DNA of 63,782 bases from Methanobrevibacter_A sp964547125 (lineage in GTDB: Archaea > Methanobacteriota > Methanobacteria > Methanobacteriales > Methanobacteriaceae), in contig CAZJLS010000001.1 in NCBI GenBank assembly GCA_964547125.1, forward strand, positions 1 through 63,782. Direction: 5' to 3'. This document shows, piece after piece, positions 1 to 7,644 of this stretch; the stretch's first letter is position 1; each line of letters begins with the position of its first letter. A program made the position numbers and the translations under genes. Below the pieces are notes generated by a model. That model had not been told where the DNA came from. It searched no databases and saw only the letters and a program-made list of their open reading frames with translations.

Positions 1-951
1 GATTGGCATGATATAAAATATGGTTATAAATTCTTAAGAAAATTCTGGAATGCGTTTCGTTTTGTAAGTATGCACATATTTGATGAGGAAATAACATATG
101 ATGAAGTAAAAGACAATTTAAATCCAATGGACAAATGGATATTTGCAAAATTAGATAATGTCAACAGTACTTGTGATAATGCATTTAATGAATTTAAATT
201 TGATACTGTGATAAATACAATTGAAGACTTCATATGGCATGATTTCTGTGATGAATATATTGAAGCAGCAAAATATAGATTATACAGTGAAGTTAGTGAT
301 GAATCAAGAAAAGCATGTAAATACACTCTTAAAAATATAATTTTAGATTCATTAAAAATACTTGCACCAATAACTCCATATTTTGCAGAAGAAGTTTACC
401 AGTACTTTAACATGCCAAACAGTATACATACAGAAGCATGGCCAGAGTTAAATGAAATTGATTCTGAAAATATTGTTAAAGGTAATGAAGCAATAAAACT
501 CATAAGTGGTATAAGAAGGTTTAAATCTGCAAATAAAATAGCATTAAATCAACCATTAGATACAGTAAATGTTTATACAGATAATGTTGATTTAACAAGT
601 ATTTTTGAAGATTTTAATAATGATATTAAAGGAACATTAAAAATTAATAATTTCGCTATTAAAACAGGTAAACCTGAAGTACATGAAACTGTTGTTGAAA
701 TAGAACCAGATATGGGTAAAATAGGTCCTAAATTTAAAAAAGATGCAGGGAAAGTAATAGCTTATATTAAATCCCATAATTTGGATGATATTGTTAATGA
801 TTTGAAAGAAAATGATGAGATAATCATAGAAGGTAACTCACTATTATTAGAAGATTTAAGAATTAAAAAAGAAGTTCAAGGAGCATCAGGTCAAAAAATC
901 GATGTATTTAATTTAGAAGAACTTGATGTAATTATAGAACTTGTAAAATAG
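1..951 (+). CDS. valS: valyl-tRNA synthetase, C-terminal part (5' truncated by window)
   Basis: The reading frame is open from base 1, well before the first internal ATG at 70, so this is the 3' end of a longer gene. The visible part, about 316 residues, matches the anticodon-binding and C-terminal region of class Ia ValRS: a DKWIFAKL-type helix, then FIWHDFCDEYIEAAKYRLY, then APITPYFAEEVYQYF and a TEAWPE motif. These are typical of the domain that follows the KMSKS loop. The catalytic HIGH and KMSKS motifs lie upstream of the window. The enzyme charges tRNA-Val in the cytoplasm. It ends 12 bases before aroA, so the two are probably cotranscribed. Confidence 0.93.
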   Translation, partial: DWHDIKYGYKFLRKFWNAFRFVSMHIFDEEITYDEVKDNLNPMDKWIFAKLDNVNSTCDNAFNEFKFDTVINTIEDFIWHDFCDEYIEAAKYRLYSEVSDESRKACKYTLKNIILDSLKILAPITPYFAEEVYQYFNMPNSIHTEAWPELNEIDSENIVKGNEAIKLISGIRRFKSANKIALNQPLDTVNVYTDNVDLTSIFEDFNNDIKGTLKINNFAIKTGKPEVHETVVEIEPDMGKIGPKFKKDAGKVIAYIKSHNLDDIVNDLKENDEIIIEGNSLLLEDLRIKKEVQGASGQKIDVFNLEELDVIIELVK

Positions 952-963
952 AGGTGTTTTGTA

Positions 964-2259
964 ATGAAACTTAAAATGAAGAATATACCTGAAAATATTG
1001 AAGGTGTTATTAATGCTCCACCGTCTAAAAGTTATAGTCATCGTGCAATAATTATTGCATCATTAGCAGATGGTGAGAGTAAAATTTCAAATGTATTATT
1101 GGCTGAGGATGTTTTATCTTCAATTAATGTTTGTGAAAAATTAGGTGCTGAAATAAATATAAAAGAGAATTATATTATTGTTAAAGGGACTAATGGTAAA
1201 ATTCATAATAGTTCAAATGAATTCATAAGTTTAGGTAATTCTGGAACCACATTAAGACTTATAACTTCTATTTCGGCTTTATCTGATAATAGAGTTTTAT
1301 TATCTGGAGATAGTTCTTTAAGAGAAAGACCTATGGGTGATTTATTAAATACATTAAATGATTTAGGGGTTAATGCAGCATCTTTAAAATATAATGATAA
1401 AGCACCATTAAAAATTGAACCTGGTTATACTGGAGGTATAGCTACAATTCGGGGGGATATTAGTTCTCAATTTATTTCAAGTTTATTGATTTCCGCCCCA
1501 TTATCTGATAAAGGTTTAAATTTAAATGTTCTTAAAGAGTTTGTATCTAAACCTTATGTTGAGATGACTATTGATATTATGGATAAATTTGGTGTACAAG
1601 TTTCTAAAATGGAGAATGAAGCTTCTGGAAATGTTGACACTGCTTTTATTGTGATGCCTTCATCTTATACTGCTTGTGATTATATTGTTGAAGGTGATTT
1701 TTCTTCTGCTTCTTATCTTTTAGCAGCATGTGCTATAGCTGGTGGAGAAATTAGGGTAAATAATTTATTTGAGAATTCTAAACAAGGAGATAAAGTAATA
1801 CTTAATATTTTGGAAGATATGGGTTGTACTGTTGAATGGGGTTATGATTATGTTATTCTTAAATCAGATGGAAATTTATCTGCTGTTGAAGTGGATTTAA
1901 CTTCGGCTCCTGATTTAATTTGTACTATTGCTGTTCTTGGAGCATGTGCTTCTGGTGAAACTGTTATTAAGGGAGTTGCTCATGCACGTTATAAAGAGAC
2001 TGATCGTATTGCTACTTGTTGTGAAGCACTTAATAAATTAAATGTTGATGTGGAAGAGTTAGATGATGGTATGAAGATTAAGGGTGATTTTACTGGTGGT
2101 GTTGTTGAATCTCATAATGATCATCGTTTAGCTATGGCTTTTAGTTTACTTGGATTAAAAGAGGATGTTAGTGTAAATGATGGGGAAGTGTTTAATATTA
2201 GTTTCCCTAATTTTATAAGTGTTATGTCTAGTATTGGTGTTGAATTAGAATTAGATTAA
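964..2259 (+). CDS. aroA: 3-phosphoshikimate 1-carboxyvinyltransferase (EPSP synthase)
   Basis: This shikimate-pathway enzyme transfers the enolpyruvyl group of PEP to shikimate-3-phosphate. The 431 residues are a normal family length. Visible motifs are PPSKSYSHR near residue 20, whose Lys binds substrate, GNSGTTLRL near 90, the ARYKETDRI segment near 340 and HNDHRLAMAF near 390. The ATG at 964 follows a GAGGTG ribosome binding site at 952-957. It sits between valS and nth, all on the plus strand with short gaps. Codon choice is strongly T-ending (AAT, GAT, CGT) compared with the A-ending choice of cysK downstream. The other shikimate gene in the window, aroC, is far away at 21.3 kb. Confidence 0.96.
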   Translation: MKLKMKNIPENIEGVINAPPSKSYSHRAIIIASLADGESKISNVLLAEDVLSSINVCEKLGAEINIKENYIIVKGTNGKIHNSSNEFISLGNSGTTLRLITSISALSDNRVLLSGDSSLRERPMGDLLNTLNDLGVNAASLKYNDKAPLKIEPGYTGGIATIRGDISSQFISSLLISAPLSDKGLNLNVLKEFVSKPYVEMTIDIMDKFGVQVSKMENEASGNVDTAFIVMPSSYTACDYIVEGDFSSASYLLAACAIAGGEIRVNNLFENSKQGDKVILNILEDMGCTVEWGYDYVILKSDGNLSAVEVDLTSAPDLICTIAVLGACASGETVIKGVAHARYKETDRIATCCEALNKLNVDVEELDDGMKIKGDFTGGVVESHNDHRLAMAFSLLGLKEDVSVNDGEVFNISFPNFISVMSSIGVELELD

Positions 2260-2283
2260 ATTCTTTTATGGTGTTTTTCTATT

Positions 2284-2916
2284 ATGAATGATACTGAACG
2301 TGTTATTGAAATTTATAATCGTTTAAATAAGATTTATGATATTCGTGAGATTGAGGGTAGTAATCCTTATCGTGTTTTGATTAGAACTATTTTGTCTCAG
2401 CGTACTAGGGATGAAAATACTGATCAAGCATCTTATAATTTGTTTAGTAAATATCCTACTATTGAAGATGTGGTTGATGCTCCGGTTGAGGATGTTGAGG
2501 AGTTAGTGCGTCCTGCGGGTTTTTATCGTGTTAAAGCTCGTAGGATTCAGGAAGTTTCTCGTATTTTGCTTGATGAGTATGGGGGTGTTGTTCCTGATAA
2601 TTTAAATGAATTGTTAAAGCTTCCGGGTGTTGGTCGTAAGACTGCTAATTGTGTTCTTGTTTTTGCTTTCCATGCTCCAGCTATTCCTGTTGATACTCAT
2701 GTTCATCGTATTAGTAATCGTTGGGGTTTGGTTAATACTAGTAAACCTGAGGATACTGAGTTAGCTTTGATGGATATTGTTCCTAAGGAGTTGTGGGTTG
2801 ATTTAAATGATATAACTGTTCAGTTTGGTCAGACTATTTGTAAACCGATTTCTCCGCAGTGTGAAGAGTGTCCTTTAACTGGTTTATGTAGTTATGATCC
2901 TGATGGTGAAGATTAA
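2284..2916 (+). CDS. nth: endonuclease III, DNA glycosylase/AP lyase
   Basis: This base-excision repair enzyme removes oxidised pyrimidines and cleaves the abasic site. The helix-hairpin-helix LPGVGRKTA lies around residues 113-121 with the catalytic Lys119, and the catalytic Asp137 sits in VDTHVHR. The C-terminus has the 4Fe-4S pattern C186-x6-C193-x2-C196-x5-C202. The length of 210 aa is normal. The gene starts 24 bases after aroA and is followed immediately by a 22-base T run that probably ends the transcript. Confidence 0.96.
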   Translation: MNDTERVIEIYNRLNKIYDIREIEGSNPYRVLIRTILSQRTRDENTDQASYNLFSKYPTIEDVVDAPVEDVEELVRPAGFYRVKARRIQEVSRILLDEYGGVVPDNLNELLKLPGVGRKTANCVLVFAFHAPAIPVDTHVHRISNRWGLVNTSKPEDTELALMDIVPKELWVDLNDITVQFGQTICKPISPQCEECPLTGLCSYDPDGED

Positions 2917-2919
2917 TTA

Positions 2920-2941
2920 TTTTTTTTTTTTTTTTTTTTTT
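2920..2941 (+). terminator. 22-base oligo-T terminator after nth
   Basis: An unbroken run of T starts four bases after the nth stop codon. Oligo-T tracts on the coding strand are the main intrinsic terminator signal in archaea, and no hairpin precedes this one. It probably ends the valS-aroA-nth transcript before the cysK promoter region. The exact length could be affected by homopolymer sequencing error. Confidence 0.65.
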
Positions 2942-2987
2942 AAGGGTTAAGTTTATATGTTAGTTTATTTATATTTACTATGTGTAT

Positions 2988-3003
2988 TATAACAATTGTT
3001 ATA
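2988..3003. promoter_or_regulatory. sulfur-regulon palindrome, cysK site 1
   Basis: TATAACAATTGTTATA is a perfect 16-bp palindrome. It lies about 175 bp before cysK and 11 bp after an AT-rich TATA-like stretch at 2968-2976. The same sequence, with few changes, recurs upstream of cysE, the sulfhydrylase and nifS. It is inferred to be the binding site of a dimeric regulator. Confidence 0.7.
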
Positions 3004-3077
3004 TTTTTTATTTTTTTTTCAAAAATATTTTTTATAATTTTCGTCAATTCGTTATATTCACTTTTATAAAAATTTAA

Positions 3078-3093
3078 TATAACAATCGTTATA
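3078..3093. promoter_or_regulatory. sulfur-regulon palindrome, cysK site 2
   Basis: TATAACAATCGTTATA differs from the perfect palindrome by one base at the centre. It begins a few bases after a TATA-like TTTTATAAAA at 3062-3071 and about 85 bp before the cysK start, which would put it over the transcription start. That position suits a repressor. The spacing between sites 1 and 2 is 90 bp centre to centre. Confidence 0.7.
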
Positions 3094-3178
3094 TAACATT
3101 TTTCATTCAAAAAAATAAAAATACCAAAAAAATAAAATTATTATAAATAAAATTATTAACAAAGGAGAAATGAATATT

Positions 3179-4171
3179 ATGGTTTTAAACATACCCGAAT
3201 TAACAAGAGGGGTCGCAAACGACATAACAGAAACAGTCGGAAATACACCACTTGTAAGATTAAACAAATTAACAGAAGGAATAGATGCAGAAGTTCTAGT
3301 AAAATTAGAATCATTCAACCCACAAAGCAGTGTAAAAGACAGAGTCGGAGTAGCACTAATCAAATACGGAGAAGAAGCAGGACTAATAAAACCTGATACT
3401 GTACTAATAGAACCAACAAGTGGAAACACAGGAATAGGGCTAGCATTCGTAGCAGCAGCAAAAGGATACAGATTAATCCTAACAATGCCAGAAACAATGT
3501 CTCAAGAAAGAAGAAAATTACTCGCAGTATATGGAGCAGAAATCGTATTAACTCCAGGATCTGAAGGAATGACTGGAGCAGTAAAAAAAGCAGAAGAGCT
3601 AGCAAAAGAAATACCAAATGCAGTAATCCCACAACAATTCGAAAACGAATTCAACCCAAGAATACACAGTGAAACAACCGCACAAGAAATAATAAGAGAC
3701 ACAAACAATGGAGCAGACATACTAGTATCTGCAGTAGGAACAACAGGAACCATAACTGGAATCTCAAAAGTACTCAAAAAAGAAAAACCAGGATTCCAAG
3801 CAATAGCAGTCGAACCAGAAACCAGCCAAACAATAGGAAAAGGAGAAAAAGGACCACACAAAATACAAGGAATTGGACCAGGATTCATACCTGGAGTATT
3901 TGACGAAAACTTAATCGATGGAACATACGCAGTAAAAGACGAAGAAGCAGCAGAAACACAACTAAGACTCGCAAAAGAAGAAGGAATATTTGCAGGAATA
4001 TCTTCTGGAGCAGCAACATACGCAGCACTACAAATCGCAAAAAAACCAGAAAACAAAGGAAAAACAATTGTAGCAATACTTGCAGATACTGGTGAAAGAT
4101 ACTTATCTGTAGATTGGATATTCCAAAAAATATTTGATGAATACCCTGATGAAGTATTCCCAAAACAATAA
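3179..4171 (+). CDS. cysK: cysteine synthase, O-acetylserine (thiol)-lyase
   Basis: This PLP enzyme makes cysteine from O-acetylserine and sulfide. The PLP lysine lies in NPQSSVKDRVG (about Lys53), the phosphate-binding loop in PTSGNTGIG, and the C-terminal ADTGERYLS motif is typical of CysK. The length is about 330 aa. Two starts are possible: the ATG at 3170 lies only two bases after GGAG (3164-3167), while the ATG at 3179 (MVLNIPE) leaves 11 bases and is preferred. Two copies of the sulfur-regulon palindrome lie upstream. cysE follows after about 220 bp with its own weaker site, so both steps from serine to cysteine are encoded together. Codons are strongly A-ending (AGA, ATA, ACA). Confidence 0.95.
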   Translation: MVLNIPELTRGVANDITETVGNTPLVRLNKLTEGIDAEVLVKLESFNPQSSVKDRVGVALIKYGEEAGLIKPDTVLIEPTSGNTGIGLAFVAAAKGYRLILTMPETMSQERRKLLAVYGAEIVLTPGSEGMTGAVKKAEELAKEIPNAVIPQQFENEFNPRIHSETTAQEIIRDTNNGADILVSAVGTTGTITGISKVLKKEKPGFQAIAVEPETSQTIGKGEKGPHKIQGIGPGFIPGVFDENLIDGTYAVKDEEAAETQLRLAKEEGIFAGISSGAATYAALQIAKKPENKGKTIVAILADTGERYLSVDWIFQKIFDEYPDEVFPKQ

Positions 4172-4277
4172 TCCTTATCCTCTTTTTTTTATTTATTTAA
4201 TTAATAAATATTCATTAAAAATAGTTTCACAGTCTTTTTTAAACATATAAACCCATTCAAAATATTTTAAAAAATTT

Positions 4278-4293
4278 TTTAACAATAGTTATT
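4278..4293. promoter_or_regulatory. sulfur-regulon palindrome, degenerate cysE site
   Basis: The 16-mer TTTAACAATAGTTATT matches the consensus TATAACAATTGTTATA at 13 of 16 positions, including the AACAAT and GTTAT halves. It lies 100 bp upstream of cysE. In DNA this AT-rich a 13/16 match is weak alone; it is listed because the downstream gene belongs to the same pathway as the other sites. Confidence 0.5.
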
Positions 4294-4392
4294 TATATTA
4301 AAATCTATTTAAAATAAATATTGTAAAAAAAAGAATATGAAATTTTTTTTCAAAAATAAAAAATAATCTTCAATAGGAAGTTTAAAAAAAGA

Positions 4393-5292
4393 ATGTTTGA
4401 TTCAATAAAAGAGGATATAAAAGCAGCACAAGCACAAGACCCCGCTGCAAGAAATAGTTTAGAAATATTTTTCACATATCCTGGCGTCCATGCACTTTGG
4501 TGGTATAGAAGATCCCACTGGTTATGGAAACACAATCACACTCAACTAGGAAGATTCATATCCAATATAGGCAGATTTTTCACAGGAATAGAAATACATC
4601 CTGGAGCAAAAATAGGTAGAAGATTCTTCATAGACCATGGAATGGGAGTAGTAATAGGAGAAACTACAATAATTGGGGATGATGTATTAATATACCAAGG
4701 AGTAGTCCTAGGAGGAACAAGCCTCTCAAAAGGTAAAAGACATCCAACATTGGGAAATGGAGTAGTAATAGGATCTGGAGCAAAAGTCCTTGGAAATATA
4801 AGTATTGGAAATAATGCAAAAGTAGGTGCAGGCTCAGTAGTACTAGAAGACATACCAGATAATGCAACATGTGTAGGAATACCTGGCCGTGTTGTACGAT
4901 TAAATGGTAACATACCAAAACTAGACCATAACAAACTACCGGACCCAGTAGCTGAAATGATAGATTTACTACTTAAAAGACAAGTAGAACTAGAATCAAA
5001 AATCCAAGAACTAGAAGGAAAAGAAGACTTACCAAAATGTGTAATGGATTCAAACCCTGAATTAGAAAAAGTATTCCATAAAGAAAGTTCTGAAATAGAT
5101 GCAAGTAATATAATATTTAAAAGTCCAAATGTAGATTCAGGTGTTTATGGAGATGTGTATGGGACACAAGCATCAACCGTACTAAATAATGAAGAAAAAC
5201 AAACATTAACAGAATTAATAGATCAATTAACAAAACATCAAGCTTCAATAGAAAAAGAATTACAAGAATTAAAAAATAAATTAGGAGAATAA
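4393..5292 (+). CDS. cysE: serine O-acetyltransferase with long C-terminal extension
   Basis: This enzyme acetylates serine with acetyl-CoA to give O-acetylserine, the CysK substrate. The N-terminal helical part contains YPGVHALWWYRRSHWLW. The left-handed beta-helix follows at about residues 60-175, with HPGAKIGRRFFIDHG and VIGETTIIGDDV hexapeptide turns and GGTSLSKGKRHP. The core is complete by about residue 195. The remaining roughly 100 residues are unusual: two Glu/Lys-rich segments that look like coiled coil (about 190-212 and 265-297) separated by a linker. The usual C-terminal isoleucine that docks into CysK is absent (the protein ends in NKLGE). The regulator gene starts eight bases downstream, probably in the same transcript. 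Confidence 0.93.
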   Translation: MFDSIKEDIKAAQAQDPAARNSLEIFFTYPGVHALWWYRRSHWLWKHNHTQLGRFISNIGRFFTGIEIHPGAKIGRRFFIDHGMGVVIGETTIIGDDVLIYQGVVLGGTSLSKGKRHPTLGNGVVIGSGAKVLGNISIGNNAKVGAGSVVLEDIPDNATCVGIPGRVVRLNGNIPKLDHNKLPDPVAEMIDLLLKRQVELESKIQELEGKEDLPKCVMDSNPELEKVFHKESSEIDASNIIFKSPNVDSGVYGDVYGTQASTVLNNEEKQTLTELIDQLTKHQASIEKELQELKNKLGE

Positions 5293-5299
5293 GATAATT

Positions 5300-5674
5300 A
5301 TGAAACCTCCATGTGAAATGGTAGTATGGTATGTTATACCGGCTATAAGATCAGAATTGGCTAAAGACTTATTAGCATTAGGTATGAAACAAAAAAAAAT
5401 ATCTGAATTAATGGACATAACACAACCAGCAATATCTCAATATATTACAGATAAACGTGGAAGTGGTATTAAATTCAATGATGAAGTAAATGAACTAATA
5501 AATGATTTTGCTAAAGATTTATATGATGAAAAAGCAACTAAATCAGATATAATACCGCGTACATGTTATATATGTAAAAGAATCAAAGCTGAAGATATTT
5601 TGTGCCAAATACATAAAGAAAAAGGGGATGCCTGTTTTGACTGTCATGCCTGTTTAGGTTCAGAATTAGAATAA
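5300..5674 (+). CDS. XRE-type HTH regulator with Cys-rich C-terminus, candidate sulfur regulator
   Basis: The 124-residue protein starts PPCEMVVWYVIPAIRSELAK, the hallmark of an archaeal family of predicted regulators (COG2522-like). An XRE helix-turn-helix occupies about residues 28-52 (MKQKKISELMDITQPAISQY). The C-terminal part holds six cysteines, C89-x2-C92, C102 and C112-x2-C115-x2-C118, which could bind zinc or an iron-sulfur cluster; C5 is a seventh. The gene lies eight bases after cysE, whose stop overlaps the AGGAGAATAA ribosome binding region. Its place inside the cysteine cluster makes it the best candidate to bind the palindromes listed here. That link is inference. Confidence 0.85.
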   Translation: MKPPCEMVVWYVIPAIRSELAKDLLALGMKQKKISELMDITQPAISQYITDKRGSGIKFNDEVNELINDFAKDLYDEKATKSDIIPRTCYICKRIKAEDILCQIHKEKGDACFDCHACLGSELE

Positions 5675-5832
5675 GAATTGTATTATTTTTTCCATTCTAT
5701 TTTTTTATCCAAAAACTATTTATATTAATAAATAATATAGTAAATATATACTGTATGGGTTTTATATAAAAAATAATACTATTTTTAAATAAACTAAAAT
5801 ATAAAACTATAAAATAAAATGCCTTAAAATGT

Positions 5833-5904
5833 GGCAAGATGGCCGAGAGGCTCAGGCACGTGGCTGCAGACCATGTTACGGGGGTTCAAATCCCTCTCTT
5901 GCCT
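5833..5904 (+). tRNA. tRNA-Cys (GCA)
   Basis: A full cloverleaf can be folded by hand. Acceptor GGCAAGA (5833-5839) pairs with TCTTGCC (5897-5903). The anticodon stem CGTGG/CCATG (5859-5863, 5871-5875) encloses the loop CTGCAGA with anticodon GCA at 5866-5868. The T stem GGGGG/CCCTC encloses TTCAAAT. The discriminator base is T73 (5904), as expected for tRNA-Cys. CCA is not encoded. It lies between the cysteine biosynthesis genes and cysS. AT-rich TATA-like sequence is present at about 5716-5755. Confidence 0.97.
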
Positions 5905-5989
5905 CTACATTTTTTTACAAAAAAAATTTCAAACTATCTTTTTTCAAAAAAATTTCAATCTATTTAAAAATCAGAGGGATATGTAAAAA

Positions 5990-7372
5990 ATGAAAGTATA
6001 TAGTACAATGTCACGAGAAAAAGAAGAATTAAAAACAATAAATGAAAACAGAATCAAACTTTTTGTCTGTGGACCTACTGTATACGATGATGCACACATT
6101 GGACATGGAAGAACATATGTATCATTTGATACAATAAAAAGATATTTGGAATACAAAGGTTACACAGTATTTTATATAGAAAATATTACTGATGTAGACG
6201 ATAAAATCATAAACCGTTCAAAAGAACTAAATATAAGTCCAGAATATTTAGCAAGAAAATATGAAAAAAGATTCATAGATGATATGAAATCATTAAATGT
6301 GCATAAAGTAAACTATTTTGCAAGAGCAACAGACCATATGGGAGAAATTCAAGACCAAATAAAACGTTTAATAGAAAAAGGTTATGCATACATAAGTGAA
6401 GATGGGGTTTACTTTAATATAGATAAATTTGAAGACTTTGGAAAATTATCAAACCGTAAAATTGATGAATTAGAATCACATCGTCAATTAGCAGAAACAG
6501 ACAAACACAATCAAAATGATTTTGTTCTATGGAAAAAACGAGAAGGGGAAGAATATGCTGGAGAACCAGTATGGGACTCACCATGGGGAAAAGGAAGACC
6601 TGGATGGCATATTGAAGATACTGCAATAACCGAATACTATTTTGGACCACAATATGATATACATGGGGGAGGATTAGATTTAATATTTCCACACCATGAA
6701 GCAGAAATTGCACAAATTGAAGCAGTTAGTGGTAAAAAACCATTAGTAAGATACTGGATGCACACAGGATTTTTAAATGTATCTGGAGAAAAAATGAGTA
6801 AATCATTAGGTAACTTCATCACAATACGTGATTTACTAAAAGAATATGAAGGGGATGTTTTCAGATTCTTTGTTTTATCTACACATTACAGAAGTCCAAT
6901 AGATTTCAGTAAAGACTCATTACATCAAGCAGAAAAAAGCTTAGAACGTATTAAAAATTACATTAATGTATTAAATGAATTAGTGGAAGTTAACAATATT
7001 TCTGAAGATGAGATTAATAATGCTGTTAGTACTTCTGAAATTCCATCAGATTTAATTGTTAATTTCTTTAATGCTATGGATGATGATTTTAACACTCCAA
7101 AAGCGATTAGTAATATTTTTGAATTTATAAAGAAATTTAATAATTTAGATTCATATAATAAAGAAAGTATTGCTTATATTAAAAAATTCTTTGATGATGT
7201 TGTATTTATTTTAGGTTTAGATTTCAATGTATCTGGTAATGATGATGTTACTGAATATATTGATTTAATTCTTAATATTCGTGAAAAATTACGTGCTAAT
7301 AAGCAATATGAATTATCTGATGAAATTCGTGATGAATTAAATAATCTTGGCATTAATGTTAGTGATAATTAA
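5990..7372 (+). CDS. cysS: cysteinyl-tRNA synthetase
   Basis: This class Ia synthetase charges tRNA-Cys, whose gene ends 85 bp upstream. The HIGH motif is in DDAHIGHGRTY (about residue 37) and the KMSKS motif in SGEKMSKSLGN (about 267). Zinc-site residues are visible in FVCGPTVYD and in GWHIEDTA and FPHHEAEIAQ. The 460 aa are normal. The start follows an AGAGGGA ribosome binding site. Many methanogens lack CysRS and use the SepRS/SepCysS route, so this direct route plus cysE-cysK is worth noting. Codon choice shifts from mixed A-ending codons to almost purely T-ending codons in the last third. Confidence 0.97.
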   Translation: MKVYSTMSREKEELKTINENRIKLFVCGPTVYDDAHIGHGRTYVSFDTIKRYLEYKGYTVFYIENITDVDDKIINRSKELNISPEYLARKYEKRFIDDMKSLNVHKVNYFARATDHMGEIQDQIKRLIEKGYAYISEDGVYFNIDKFEDFGKLSNRKIDELESHRQLAETDKHNQNDFVLWKKREGEEYAGEPVWDSPWGKGRPGWHIEDTAITEYYFGPQYDIHGGGLDLIFPHHEAEIAQIEAVSGKKPLVRYWMHTGFLNVSGEKMSKSLGNFITIRDLLKEYEGDVFRFFVLSTHYRSPIDFSKDSLHQAEKSLERIKNYINVLNELVEVNNISEDEINNAVSTSEIPSDLIVNFFNAMDDDFNTPKAISNIFEFIKKFNNLDSYNKESIAYIKKFFDDVVFILGLDFNVSGNDDVTEYIDLILNIREKLRANKQYELSDEIRDELNNLGINVSDN

Positions 7373-7644
7373 GCTTTAAGATTTCTTTTTTTATTTTATA
7401 TTCTTTTTTTTAACAATATTTATATATTATAATGGATTAAAACTATATTTAGTATTTATAATTATTTATCATTATAATTAATTTTGAAGTTAAGAGTATT
7501 ATTAAATCTTTTTTTACCTGAATTAAAGATTTATTTTTATAATTAATAATCGATAAATATATTATTAAATTATTTTCGAAAATAAAAAAGATAAAATAAA
7601 AATACAGATTTTTTATTTTTAATTTTATGAGGAGTTAAAACTTT

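Noticed and set aside
3360..4163. Long Leu/Phe-rich minus-strand frames opposite cysK and other A-rich genes
   Set aside because: They are antisense shadows of A-rich codons, which read as Leu, Phe and Ile on the other strand; they have no domain or ribosome binding site.
7411..7426. TTTAACAATATTTATA upstream of the ADP-forming CoA ligase, 13/16 match to the sulfur palindrome
   Set aside because: The second half-site lacks GTT, so the dyad is lost. In this AT-rich DNA such a match is expected by chance and the gene is not a sulfur gene.
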